A DNA stretch of 64,000 nt from Flavobacterium tibetense (GTDB lineage Bacteria > Bacteroidota > Bacteroidia > Flavobacteriales > Flavobacteriaceae), in assembly GCF_003293845.1 (NCBI RefSeq), contig NZ_QLST01000003.1, positions 124,001 through 188,000 on the forward strand, given 5' to 3'. Numbering within the stretch: position 1 is the stretch's first letter; the number at the start of each line of letters is the position of its first letter. Both the position numbers and the translations under genes were made by a program. The notes under the pieces were generated by a model, which was not told where the DNA came from, did no database searches, and worked only from the letters and a program-made list of their open reading frames with translations. This document shows positions 8,611-16,681 of this stretch, piece by piece.

Positions 8611-9333
8611 TTAAAATTTATGGATAATAAAAATGCAAGGTCGCTTATGTAAGTCGACCTTGTTTTTTTTCCAATCGTTTACCGTTAGCGTTTTTATGAA
8701 TTCTGTGGGTAAGGTGATATCACAAGCCACACAAATATGGGTGTTGGGCTGAAGTGTTGCCAACATATCTTCAAAAATTTTATTGTTTCGATACGGTGTT
8801 TCAATAAACAATTGCGACTGATTTTTTTCAAAAGAAATGCGTTCCAATTGTTTTAAGGTGCTTTTCTTTTCGCTAGCATCAATGGGTAAATAACCGTTAA
8901 AAGTAAAACTTTGACCATTCATACCGCTAGCCATTATGGCTAATAAAATAGAACTTGGTCCTACTAATGGCACCACTTGAATCCCTTTTTCATGAGCTAA
9001 TTTTACAATAACAGCGCCAGGATCAGCTATACCTGGGCAGCCGGCTTCACTCATTAACCCTATATTTCTTCCTTCTAAAAGAGGTTGAATCATATTTTGA
9101 TAATCGGCAACCTCAGTGTGTTTGTTGAGTAAAGAAAGTCTTAATTCGGCTTGTTTTTTATCGGGAGCAATGCTCTTTATGAATTTTCTTGCGGTTTTGT
9201 CGTTTTCCACAATGTAATCATCAATGAAATCGATACTTCTTTTAATAGTTTGCGGCATTACATCTTCAGGATTCATTTCGCCTAAAGTGGTTGGAATAAG
9301 ATATAATTTGCCTAAAAAAGTGATGGGTTTCAT
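8611..9333 (-). CDS. SAM-dependent methyltransferase, RsmI-like
   Basis: Tetrapyrrole-methylase fold protein of 240 residues related to RsmI, the 16S rRNA C1402 2'-O-methyltransferase. Visible motifs are LYLIPTTLGE at the N-terminus, GLMSEAGCPGIADPGA (SAM-binding loop, about residues 92-107), VPLVGPSSILLAIMASG and LFIETPYRNN. It lacks the C-terminal extension of canonical RsmI (about 280 residues), so it is probably the second, shorter paralogue common in Bacteroidota; the exact target is uncertain. The stop region overlaps the terminator of the convergent gene. Confidence 0.82.
   Translation of the reverse strand: MKPITFLGKLYLIPTTLGEMNPEDVMPQTIKRSIDFIDDYIVENDKTARKFIKSIAPDKKQAELRLSLLNKHTEVADYQNMIQPLLEGRNIGLMSEAGCPGIADPGAVIVKLAHEKGIQVVPLVGPSSILLAIMASGMNGQSFTFNGYLPIDASEKKSTLKQLERISFEKNQSQLFIETPYRNNKIFEDMLATLQPNTHICVACDITLPTEFIKTLTVNDWKKNKVDLHKRPCIFIIHKF
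8636..8670 (+). terminator. Rho-independent terminator inside the convergent gene
   Basis: CAAGGTCG and CGACCTTG pair, with an inner CTTA/TAAG extension, followed by eight T. It ends the lysozyme-like transcript and lies within the last codons of the opposite-strand methyltransferase gene. Confidence 0.85.
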
Positions 9334-9361
9334 GGGATTTTATTTATTGCAAAAATACAAA

Positions 9362-9452
9362 TAAAAAAAGTCCCACCGAAGCAGGACTAAAGATTTTCAT
9401 CTACGGCATATAGCCTTATTGTGATAAGATTAAAGATTTGAAAGTTTAATCT
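9362..9452 (-). ncRNA. tracrRNA of the type II-C CRISPR-Cas system
   Basis: Read on the minus strand, a stretch at 9428-9443 is perfectly complementary over 16 nt to the CRISPR repeat (TTTCAAATCTTTAATC against GATTAAAGATTTGAAA). After a small bulge, CACAAT pairs with the repeat start GTTGTG. A nexus-like hairpin follows (AAGGC-tatat-GCCG), and then a terminator stem AGTCC/GGACT with a CTTCGG-type loop and a T-run at 9363-9369. This is the order anti-repeat, nexus, terminator known from II-C tracrRNAs such as that of Neisseria. Predicted length is about 88-91 nt. The RNA guides crRNA maturation by RNase III and loads Cas9. It points away from cas9. Confidence 0.92.
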
Positions 9453-9456
9453 GTTG

Positions 9457-9488
9457 CAAATTAAATACATTTATTGTTAATTTGCAAA
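9457..9488 (-). promoter_or_regulatory. Promoter of the tracrRNA
   Basis: On the minus strand a TTTG at 9488-9485 is followed after 20 nt by TTAATTTG (9464-9457), 7 of 8 matches to TAnnTTTG. The start site would fall near 9451, at the base of the anti-repeat hairpin. The -33 box lies inside a perfect 16-bp palindrome, TTAATTTGCAAATTAA (9477-9492). Confidence 0.65.
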
Positions 9489-9556
9489 TTAAGATAAACA
9501 ATTCGAGAGTGTTTGGACTTTTGTTAATGATACAAAATCTAATTACTTTTCAACTA

Positions 9557-9622
9557 GGATATTTTTTCTAGTCATTTTAATCAAATTATTTATAAAACAC
9601 CTTTGCAGAGGTGTTTTTATTT
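9557..9622 (+). ncRNA. Candidate short RNA between tracrRNA and cas9
   Basis: A promoter-like pair, TTTG (9520-9523) then 20 nt then TACTTTTC (9544-9551), precedes an ACTAG/CTAGT hairpin. A strong terminator follows: AAAACACCT and AGGTGTTTT around TTGCAG, then TTTTTATTTTT. The implied product is about 60 nt. There is no open reading frame. It could equally be an attenuator for transcription heading to cas9. Confidence 0.35.
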
Positions 9623-9713
9623 TTCAAATCACAATTTTATACAAATAATACATAAATTAGGATTCTTTATACAAATAAATACATTATTATATAGCAAAGA
9701 TATTTTTTTTATT

Positions 9714-9721
9714 TATATTTG
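9714..9721 (+). promoter_or_regulatory. -7 promoter element of cas9
   Basis: TATATTTG matches TAnnTTTG exactly, 49 bp before the cas9 ATG. No clear TTG is seen at -33. The region is extremely AT-rich, so the match is suggestive. Confidence 0.55.
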
Positions 9722-9769
9722 GACTATAAAAAGAGGAAAAAATATCAATTATTTTGTAAAATATTCATT

Positions 9770-12700
9770 ATGAGCGGTTTAAAACTTGGATTAGATTTAG
9801 GAACGAATAGTATTGGATGGGCAATTCGAGACACAAATAAAAAAGGTAATCAAATTATTGGTGCTAATGTGATTGTGTTTCCACAAGGAGTTGGAGAAGA
9901 AAAAGGAGTGGAATTTTCTTTGGCTTCTGAAAGAACAAAACATAGAGCTTTAAGAAAATTATATAAAAGAAGGAAAAAGAGAAAAACTGATTTATTAAAA
10001 CTTTTAATAGAAAATGGCTTTTGTCCTTTAACCAATGATGAGTTATTGCTTTGGTCTGTTTATAAAAAAGGACAGGAAATGAGATATCCAACAGGGAATT
10101 ATGATTTTTCAGAATGGATAAAAATTAATCCTTATGAAGTAAGAGCAAAAGCAGTTAATTCTATTGTTTCAAAGTTAGAGTTAGGACGTGCTTTGTATCA
10201 TATGTGTCAAAGAAGAGGCTTTAAAAGCGGGCGAAAAGATGCTGATGCTGGAAAAGACTTAATTCAATTTCAAAAAGAAAGAGAGTTATTAGAAAAAAAT
10301 GGTTTCAAAACTTTAGGCGAATATTACTTTGATTTACTTGTAAAGGGTGAAAAAGTAAGAAAAACAAAATTTAGTGCCGACGATCAAGAGGTGAATTCGT
10401 CACGAATTAGTTATGTTGAAGAATTTAACTTTTTAATGAAGAGCCAGAACATTGAGAAAGAATTAGCAGATAAGTTTTTTGATACTATCTTTTTTCAAAG
10501 ACCATTAAAATCTCAAAAAGGGTCGGTTGGTAAATGTACTTTAGAGAAAACAAAGTCACGCTGCGCTATAAGTCATCCATTGTTTGAAGAGTTTAGAATG
10601 TTTCAGTATTTGAATTCTATTAAAATTAAAGAGAGAAACAGCGAAAAGTTTATTTTTCTGTCAGAATATCCAGAATATTATAAAATAGCCGAAGATAAGT
10701 TCTATAGACTTAGTGCCAAAAATTTCAAATTTGTTGATATTTCAAAAGGTATTAATAATCAAGCAAAAAAAGAAAGTCTGTTTTTTGAGTTTAATTATAA
10801 TGATAAATACCCAGTTGTAGGAAGCCCAACGGTTAGTAAGTTGATTGAGGTTTTTGATGCGGAAAATTGGAAGGATTGTAAAAGAATAATTCAATCAAAA
10901 TATAAAAAACAAGACAATAAAAGTGTTGATGAATTGATTGATGAACTTTGGCATACACTTTTTTTTTCGGGAGATTTTGTTAATGATGTTACTTCGGATA
11001 AAATAAAAAGTTTTATTAGAAACCGTTTTTCGATTTCTGAAGAAAAAGTAAATTACTATGAAAGTATAAATTTAAAACAAGGCTATTCTTCGTTGAGTAA
11101 AAAAGCAATTGTAAAGATTTTACCTTATTTAGAAGAAAAAATAATTTATCCGTATGCTGTTTTCTTCGCAAATATTGATGTTATTATTGGAAAAGAAAAA
11201 TGGAATGAAAACAAGCAATTTATTCAGGATACTATTATTGATATTATTTCGAGATATAAAGATGAAATATTAAAAATTGATATTGTTAATGGTTTGGTTG
11301 GTGATTTTATTAAAGAATACGACAATTCCAATTATGATTATTTTCTGGACGAAACAGATAGAAAGAATGTTTTAGAAAAAATCAAAGTTTTTTATGGAAA
11401 ATATCTTTGGGATAAAATGTCTGAACTTGAAAAAGAAGCACTTCAGAATGAAATTGAAATCACTTTTCAAAACCAGTTACAGAAAAGAAGAGTTGGAGGA
11501 TATTATTTATCTAAACCAAGAATAGATGAAATCATCAAAGACTTTTTAATTCAAGAATATAAAGTTTCAAGAGAACAAGCTGATAAATTGTATCATCCAT
11601 CAGCAATGGATGCTTATCCGCAAAGTCAAGATGGTTTTTTAGGGTTGCCTTTTACTAATTCGATTAAAAATCCAATGGCAATGCGAACACTGTTTTATTT
11701 GCGTAAATTGGTAAATACATTATTAAAAGAAAAGAAAATTGCTCCAGATACAGAAATTATTATAGAATTAGCTAGAGAATTGAATGACAAAAATAAAAGG
11801 TTGGCAATTGAGAGATGGCAACGCGAAAGAGAAAGTGAAAATAAGAAGTTTAGAGAAAAATTAGAAGAATTAGCAAAAGATACCAATTCAATTGTCACCG
11901 AAACAGATGTAATTAAATACAGATTATGTCAGGAACAGAATAATAAGTGTTTATACACTAATGAAACTATTAATTGCGAAAAATTATTAGGGTCTAATCC
12001 TCAATTTGATATAGAACATACTTTTCCTAGAAGTAAATCATTTGATAATTCATTAGTTAACAAAACATTGGCTGATAAAAAATTCAATCAAATAAAAGGA
12101 AATCAAATTCCACAAGAATTGCCAGATAGATACAAGCAAAATTTCATAAATAATACAAGCCATTGGAAAGAAACAATTGAAAATTTAGAAGAGAGAATTG
12201 AGCAGCAAAAATATTTTTCCAAAGTTGCCAGTACTGTTGAGCAAAAAAATAGGGCTATCCAGCAACGACATTATTTGAAATTGGAATTGGATTATTGGAA
12301 ACAAAAATTATATAGATTTACTGCGACTGAAATAAAACCTAATTTCAAAAACAGCCAGTTGGTTGATACAGGAATTATTACAAAATATTCTGAATTGTTT
12401 TTAAAATCGTTATTCCAAAGAGTCTTTCCTGCGAAAGGAACAATGGTTGCAGATGTCAGAAAATCTTGGGGTATAGAAGCAAAAGACAGAAACTATCATT
12501 ATCATCACGCTATTGATGCGATTGTGCTTTCGTGTATGGATAAAAGTATTCGTGATGGATTGGCAGAAGCATTCAAAGAATCGGAGGAGAATAGATATAA
12601 TGATAAGTTTAAAATCAAAAAACCTTGGAATACTTTTACAGAAGATGTTAATCAATTAAAAAATAATATAATTGTAGTTCATAATCATAAAAATACGATT

Positions 12701-13651
12701 GATAAACAAACGGTAAAGAAATTAAGAAAGAGAAATAAAATTCAATATGATAAATTAGGAAATATTATCTATGAGAAAGGTCAAGGCATAAGAGCATCAT
12801 TACATAAAGATACTTTCTATGGCGCAATTGAAAGAGAAAATGAAAATAGTGAAAAGGAAATATGGTTTGTTATTCGAAAACCTGTTACAAATGCGTTTTC
12901 TGATGCTGAAGTAAATGCTATTGTTGACGAAGGAATTAAAAGTAGAATTATAAAACATGGACTTAAAAATGTAAAAACTGAAGAAGGATGGATTTTATTG
13001 CCAAGCGAAAAGGATAAACAAGGAAAGGAAATCAAGGAAATGTTGATAAAAAAAATCCGGGTAAAAACGGCTAATAAAAATCTTCCAAAAATAAAAGCGC
13101 AAAGTCATGTTGCTCAGGGGAAAAGAAAAGAGTATAAAGAAAGTTATTATGCTACTTTAGAAAATATTTTCGCAATGGCAATTTATGAAACGGTGAATGA
13201 TAAAGGTAAAAAAGAACAAGCTTTTAATACTATTTCGGCTTTTGATTTGGCAAAACATAATCAAGGAAATGTTAAATTAGAAATGCCAGTAGAAGAAAAT
13301 GTTTTTAAAAATAAAGGAAAAAAAAGTGAAATTTTAATTCCGTTATCTAAGGTTTTAAAAGTGAATCAAATGGCTCTTTTTTATGAAAATAATCCAGAAG
13401 AATTAAAAACTATTTCTAACGAAAGTTTGAGTAAGCGATTGTTTAAAATAACACAATTTGAAAGTGATGGCAGAATTCAATTTCGTCATCATGCTCAAGG
13501 TGGAGCCGATAAAGATTTAAAAAAGGAATCTTCTTTGGATTTTGAAAAATCAGCTCAAAAATTGAGGATTAGTTTAAGTAATATAAAGGCAATTTATGAG
13601 GGAAAAGATTTTATAATACATCCTTCAGGAAAAATTGATTTTTTGATTTAG
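9770..13651 (+). CDS. cas9: CRISPR-associated endonuclease Cas9 (type II-C)
   Basis: RNA-guided double-strand DNA endonuclease, the interference effector of the locus. It has 1293 residues from ATG 9770 (MSGLKLGLDLGTNSIGW); the longer frame from a TTG overlaps the promoter. RuvC-I has Asp9, and an arginine-rich bridge helix follows at about 55-80 (HRALRKLYKRRKKRK). RuvC-II is EIIIELARE with Glu666, the HNH domain is FDIEHTFPRSKSFDNS with His750, and RuvC-III is HHAIDAIVLSC with His913 and Asp916. All catalytic residues are present, so both nickase centres should be active. No csn2 or cas4 is nearby, hence II-C. Cas1 and cas2 are not downstream but 4 kb away on the other strand. The PAM cannot be read from this sequence. 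Confidence 0.98.
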   Translation: MSGLKLGLDLGTNSIGWAIRDTNKKGNQIIGANVIVFPQGVGEEKGVEFSLASERTKHRALRKLYKRRKKRKTDLLKLLIENGFCPLTNDELLLWSVYKKGQEMRYPTGNYDFSEWIKINPYEVRAKAVNSIVSKLELGRALYHMCQRRGFKSGRKDADAGKDLIQFQKERELLEKNGFKTLGEYYFDLLVKGEKVRKTKFSADDQEVNSSRISYVEEFNFLMKSQNIEKELADKFFDTIFFQRPLKSQKGSVGKCTLEKTKSRCAISHPLFEEFRMFQYLNSIKIKERNSEKFIFLSEYPEYYKIAEDKFYRLSAKNFKFVDISKGINNQAKKESLFFEFNYNDKYPVVGSPTVSKLIEVFDAENWKDCKRIIQSKYKKQDNKSVDELIDELWHTLFFSGDFVNDVTSDKIKSFIRNRFSISEEKVNYYESINLKQGYSSLSKKAIVKILPYLEEKIIYPYAVFFANIDVIIGKEKWNENKQFIQDTIIDIISRYKDEILKIDIVNGLVGDFIKEYDNSNYDYFLDETDRKNVLEKIKVFYGKYLWDKMSELEKEALQNEIEITFQNQLQKRRVGGYYLSKPRIDEIIKDFLIQEYKVSREQADKLYHPSAMDAYPQSQDGFLGLPFTNSIKNPMAMRTLFYLRKLVNTLLKEKKIAPDTEIIIELARELNDKNKRLAIERWQRERESENKKFREKLEELAKDTNSIVTETDVIKYRLCQEQNNKCLYTNETINCEKLLGSNPQFDIEHTFPRSKSFDNSLVNKTLADKKFNQIKGNQIPQELPDRYKQNFINNTSHWKETIENLEERIEQQKYFSKVASTVEQKNRAIQQRHYLKLELDYWKQKLYRFTATEIKPNFKNSQLVDTGIITKYSELFLKSLFQRVFPAKGTMVADVRKSWGIEAKDRNYHYHHAIDAIVLSCMDKSIRDGLAEAFKESEENRYNDKFKIKKPWNTFTEDVNQLKNNIIVVHNHKNTIDKQTVKKLRKRNKIQYDKLGNIIYEKGQGIRASLHKDTFYGAIERENENSEKEIWFVIRKPVTNAFSDAEVNAIVDEGIKSRIIKHGLKNVKTEEGWILLPSEKDKQGKEIKEMLIKKIRVKTANKNLPKIKAQSHVAQGKRKEYKESYYATLENIFAMAIYETVNDKGKKEQAFNTISAFDLAKHNQGNVKLEMPVEENVFKNKGKKSEILIPLSKVLKVNQMALFYENNPEELKTISNESLSKRLFKITQFESDGRIQFRHHAQGGADKDLKKESSLDFEKSAQKLRISLSNIKAIYEGKDFIIHPSGKIDFLI

Positions 13652-13657
13652 CAATAT

Positions 13658-13675
13658 TGGTGTATATTTACACCA
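13658..13675. promoter_or_regulatory. Palindromic operator upstream of parDE
   Basis: TGGTGTATATTTACACCA is an inverted repeat (TGGTGTA / TACACCA with a 4-bp centre) lying 7 bp after the cas9 stop and 16 bp before the parD ATG. Its place is right for autorepression by the ribbon-helix-helix antitoxin. Confidence 0.65.
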
Positions 13676-13690
13676 CTAAATAAAAATAGT

Positions 13691-13930
13691 ATGGCACGTC
13701 AAAGTATCACTTTAGCCAATCAAAACGATGAATGGTTAAAACAACAAGTAGCAAATGAAGAATTTACCAGCAAAAGTGAAGCTGTAAATTATTTGATTAA
13801 ACAAGCACGTGAACAAGATGCTTATGTAGAGTTTGTTCGAATGAAATTAGAGAAAGCAGAAAAAAGTGGTTTTAGCACAAAGACTAAAGAAGAATTATTA
13901 GCAGAAATTAAGAAAAAATTGAATGTATAG
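13691..13930 (+). CDS. parD: ParD family ribbon-helix-helix antitoxin
   Basis: 79-residue antitoxin. The N-terminal half (MARQSITLANQNDEWLKQQV, then FTSKSEAVNYLIKQAR) is a ribbon-helix-helix DNA-binding domain with the SxSEAVNxLI pattern of ParD/CopG proteins. The charged C-terminal half (EFVRMKLEKAEKSGF) should bind and neutralise ParE. The stop overlaps the parE start by 8 bp, which indicates translational coupling. It lies between cas9 and the CRISPR array, preceded by a palindromic operator that it probably binds. An unrelated function is unlikely given the partner gene. Confidence 0.92.
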   Translation: MARQSITLANQNDEWLKQQVANEEFTSKSEAVNYLIKQAREQDAYVEFVRMKLEKAEKSGFSTKTKEELLAEIKKKLNV

Positions 13931-14198
13931 TTATAAACTTAATGTTCAAGCTGAAGAAGATTTGACTCGGATTTTTGAATATGGTGTTGGTAAATTTGGA
14001 TTGGAACAAGCGGAGAAGTATTATGAGATGTTTTTTGAATCTTTTTCCTCGATAGCATTAAATCCTTTTCTTTTTCCCAATGCAAATCATTATAAAAAAG
14101 GATATCGCTACTGTGTTTGTGGTGTAGATACCATTTTTTATAAAGTAAATGGCGATGAAATCGAAATCATGGCGATAATAGGAAGGCAAAATTTTTAA
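13923..14198 (+). CDS. parE: ParE/RelE family toxin
   Basis: 91-residue toxin of the RelE/ParE fold. Visible features are the N-terminal strand YSKYKL-like (MYSYKLNVQAEEDLTRIFEYG), the central helix pair ending SSIALNPFLFP, the GYRYCVCGVDTIFYKV strands and the C-terminal IMAIIGRQNF. By family, ParE proteins poison DNA gyrase; RelE relatives cleave mRNA. Which applies here is not determinable. It is translationally coupled to parD. The CRISPR array begins 74 bp after the stop with no recognisable terminator between, so transcripts from the parDE promoter could run into the array. Confidence 0.9.
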   Translation: MYSYKLNVQAEEDLTRIFEYGVGKFGLEQAEKYYEMFFESFSSIALNPFLFPNANHYKKGYRYCVCGVDTIFYKVNGDEIEIMAIIGRQNF

Positions 14199-14214
14199 AG
14201 TTCATTGACATAAA

Positions 14215-14248
14215 GTTTTTCAAAAGCTTAAACAACTAAAACCACAAC
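14215..14248 (+). repeat. Degenerate inverted copy of the CRISPR repeat, left flank
   Basis: On the plus strand this resembles the reverse complement of the repeat: TTTTCAAA (14217-14224), CTT (14227-14229) and AAACCACAAC (14239-14248) match in order. The last block pairs perfectly over 10 bp with the first repeat (14273-14282), and TTTTCAAA pairs with its TTTGAAAA. A CAGA-GTT-TCTG mini-hairpin follows at 14248-14258. Confidence 0.6.
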
Positions 14249-14272
14249 AGAGTTTCTGCGATAGCGCACTCA

Positions 14273-16547
14273 GTTGTGGTTTGATTAAAGATTTGAAAAC
14301 ACGATATTCATTGTAATTGACTTGATGCCACCAGAACCGTTGTGGTTTGATTAAAGATTTGAAAACACGATATTGCCCTTTAAAAATTGTGGATGGCGAA
14401 CTTGGTTGTGGTTTGATTAAAGATTTGAAAACACGATATTTTAAAAAAAGTCAACAATGCAGTTAATCAAGTTGTGGTTTGATTAAAGATTTGAAAACAC
14501 GATATTTACTCCGTATTTTTCAACATAATCCAACCAGTTGTGGTTTGATTAAAGATTTGAAAACACGATATTAAGTTACAGGATCATAAGCCTTAACTCT
14601 ATGTTGTGGTTTGATTAAAGATTTGAAAACACGATATTTTGGAGTTGAAATTATTAAGCAAACCACCCGTTGTGGTTTGATTAAAGATTTGAAAACACGA
14701 TATTGATTTAGAATTGAAAGTTCAGCAGATTTACGTTGTGGTTTGATTAAAGATTTGAAAACACGATATTTAAAGCCGCCTTAATTTGTGGAAGCTCTGC
14801 GTTGTGGTTTGATTAAAGATTTGAAAACACGATATTAACGTAAACGAATACGGAATCGTGCAAGTAGTTGTGGTTTGATTAAAGATTTGAAAACACGATA
14901 TTGAACGTAACCAGTTACAGGACCATATTCATGTTGTGGTTTGATTAAAGATTTGAAAACACGATATTAAGATTAAAGAGGACTACATCAGACATGATGT
15001 TGTGGTTTGATTAAAGATTTGAAAACACGATATTCGTGAATTAGGAATGGCAACAGGCGACAACGTTGTGGTTTGATTAAAGATTTGAAAACACGATATT
15101 TTGTTTCGGCTTCCATTAATGCTAGTTCAGTTGTGGTTTGATTAAAGATTTGAAAACACGATATTAACGATACATACAATGTGTGGCGGAAAACAGTTGT
15201 GGTTTGATTAAAGATTTGAAAACACGATATTTTACCGATTAAAAATATTATTGACATCGTTGTTGTGGTTTGATTAAAGATTTGAAAACACGATATTTCA
15301 AACGCAAACTAGAATCAGGCGGTTATGGTTGTGGTTTGATTAAAGATTTGAAAACACGATATTCCCGAAAGAAATCACTGATGGCTTTTATGGTTGTGGT
15401 TTGATTAAAGATTTGAAAACACGATATTTACCAGTTCCAACATTGTTTTCGTCCTCTAGTTGTGGTTTGATTAAAGATTTGAAAACACGATATTCAAGTT
15501 CTACAGCTACACGAGTTTTACCAGTTGTGGTTTGATTAAAGATTTGAAAACACGATATTATTCTGCTTTTTTTAGAGTGGCCATAGCTGTTGTGGTTTGA
15601 TTAAAGATTTGAAAACACGATATTAAACTCACCATCAGCAGTAAGTACATCATAGTTGTGGTTTGATTAAAGATTTGAAAACACGATATTTTGTACGGCA
15701 AACTGCCAACATAACCGAAAGTTGTGGTTTGATTAAAGATTTGAAAACACGATATTGAAGTTTATCAGAGTAAATTCCTAGATCAGTTGTGGTTTGATTA
15801 AAGATTTGAAAACACGATATTCTTTGTTTATTCCAAATCCACCGCCAGCTAGTTGTGGTTTGATTAAAGATTTGAAAACACGATATTATGTTGAAGGAAC
15901 TATCTTTAAAAACGATGGTTGTGGTTTGATTAAAGATTTGAAAACACGATATTGAAATATTATCAAACCAAACATTCTCGACAGTTGTGGTTTGATTAAA
16001 GATTTGAAAACACGATATTAATAACTGATTTTCATCTGCTAAAGGCAAAGTTGTGGTTTGATTAAAGATTTGAAAACACGATATTAAAAATTATTCAATC
16101 AAGAGGTTGGGATAAGTTGTGGTTTGATTAAAGATTTGAAAACACGATATTCCCTAACTCCTTTACCTCATGGATTTGATAGTTGTGGTTTGATTAAAGA
16201 TTTGAAAACACGATATTTACAGATAGTTTTATTAACCCATATTCATGGTTGTGGTTTGATTAAAGATTTGAAAACACGATATTATGTGTTATAATAAGGC
16301 AACAAAAAAGGTAGTTGTGGTTTGATTAAAGATTTGAAAACACGATATTTGCCGACATACGATTAGTAAAAGACGAAAGGTTGTGGTTTGATTAAAGATT
16401 TGAAAACACGATATTCTAAAAATGTTTGTATTCTGCCATGTTATGGTTGTGGTTTGATTAAAGATTTGAAAACACGATATTGGACAACTCAATTTGCGAC
16501 ATTAATAGGTAGTTGTGGTTTGATTAAAGATTTGAAAACACGATATT
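14273..16547 (+). CRISPR. Type II-C CRISPR array, 35 repeats and 34 spacers
   Basis: The 36-bp repeat starts GTTGTGGTTTGATTAAAG and ends AAAACACGATATT; all 35 copies look identical. Period is 66 bp, with 65 bp at five units (spacers 13, 17, 19, 20 and 23 are 29 nt); all other spacers are 30 nt. Plus-strand transcription follows from the tracrRNA, whose anti-repeat and terminator only fit repeats read on this strand, and from the GTTGTG 5' end usual in II-C. No TAnnTTTG promoter is seen in the 74-bp left flank. Spacers 5 and 10 share a 15-nt core. Neither terminal repeat is degenerate. Reading frames seen across the array are artefacts of the periodic repeat. Confidence 0.99.
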
Positions 16548-16577
16548 GGCGACGCCTTTATCGATTGACTATCAATA

Positions 16578-16648
16578 AATTATCGTGTAATTTGCAAATA
16601 AAAAATGCTTCTTTTTTGTGGTGATAAGGCAAAATTGACGCATTTTTT
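16578..16648 (+). repeat. Degenerate inverted repeat copy plus hairpin, right flank
   Basis: AATTATCGTGTAATTTGCAAAT (16578-16599) resembles the reverse complement of the repeat's 3' half, with small insertions. It lies exactly 30 nt after the last repeat. It is followed by a stem AAAAAATGC/GCATTTTTT (16600-16608, 16640-16648) that ends in a T-run and encloses GTGATAAGGC, similar to the CACAATAAGGC of the tracrRNA. The stem could terminate the pre-crRNA. Confidence 0.5.
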
Positions 16649-16681
16649 GTTTTCTGTAATAGTAGCTTTGCTATTTTAACT

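Noticed and set aside
14205-14233. TTGACA followed by TTAAAC after 17 nt, a sigma70-like promoter for the array
   Set aside because: Bacteroidota do not use this consensus, and the -10 match is poor; the other promoters in the window follow TTG/TAnnTTTG.
14988-16624. Several reading frames with a repeated ISCFQIFNQTTT-like peptide on the minus strand and GLIKDLKTRY on the plus strand
   Set aside because: They are translations of the periodic CRISPR repeat across spacers; the 66-bp period is a multiple of three, which keeps frames open by chance.
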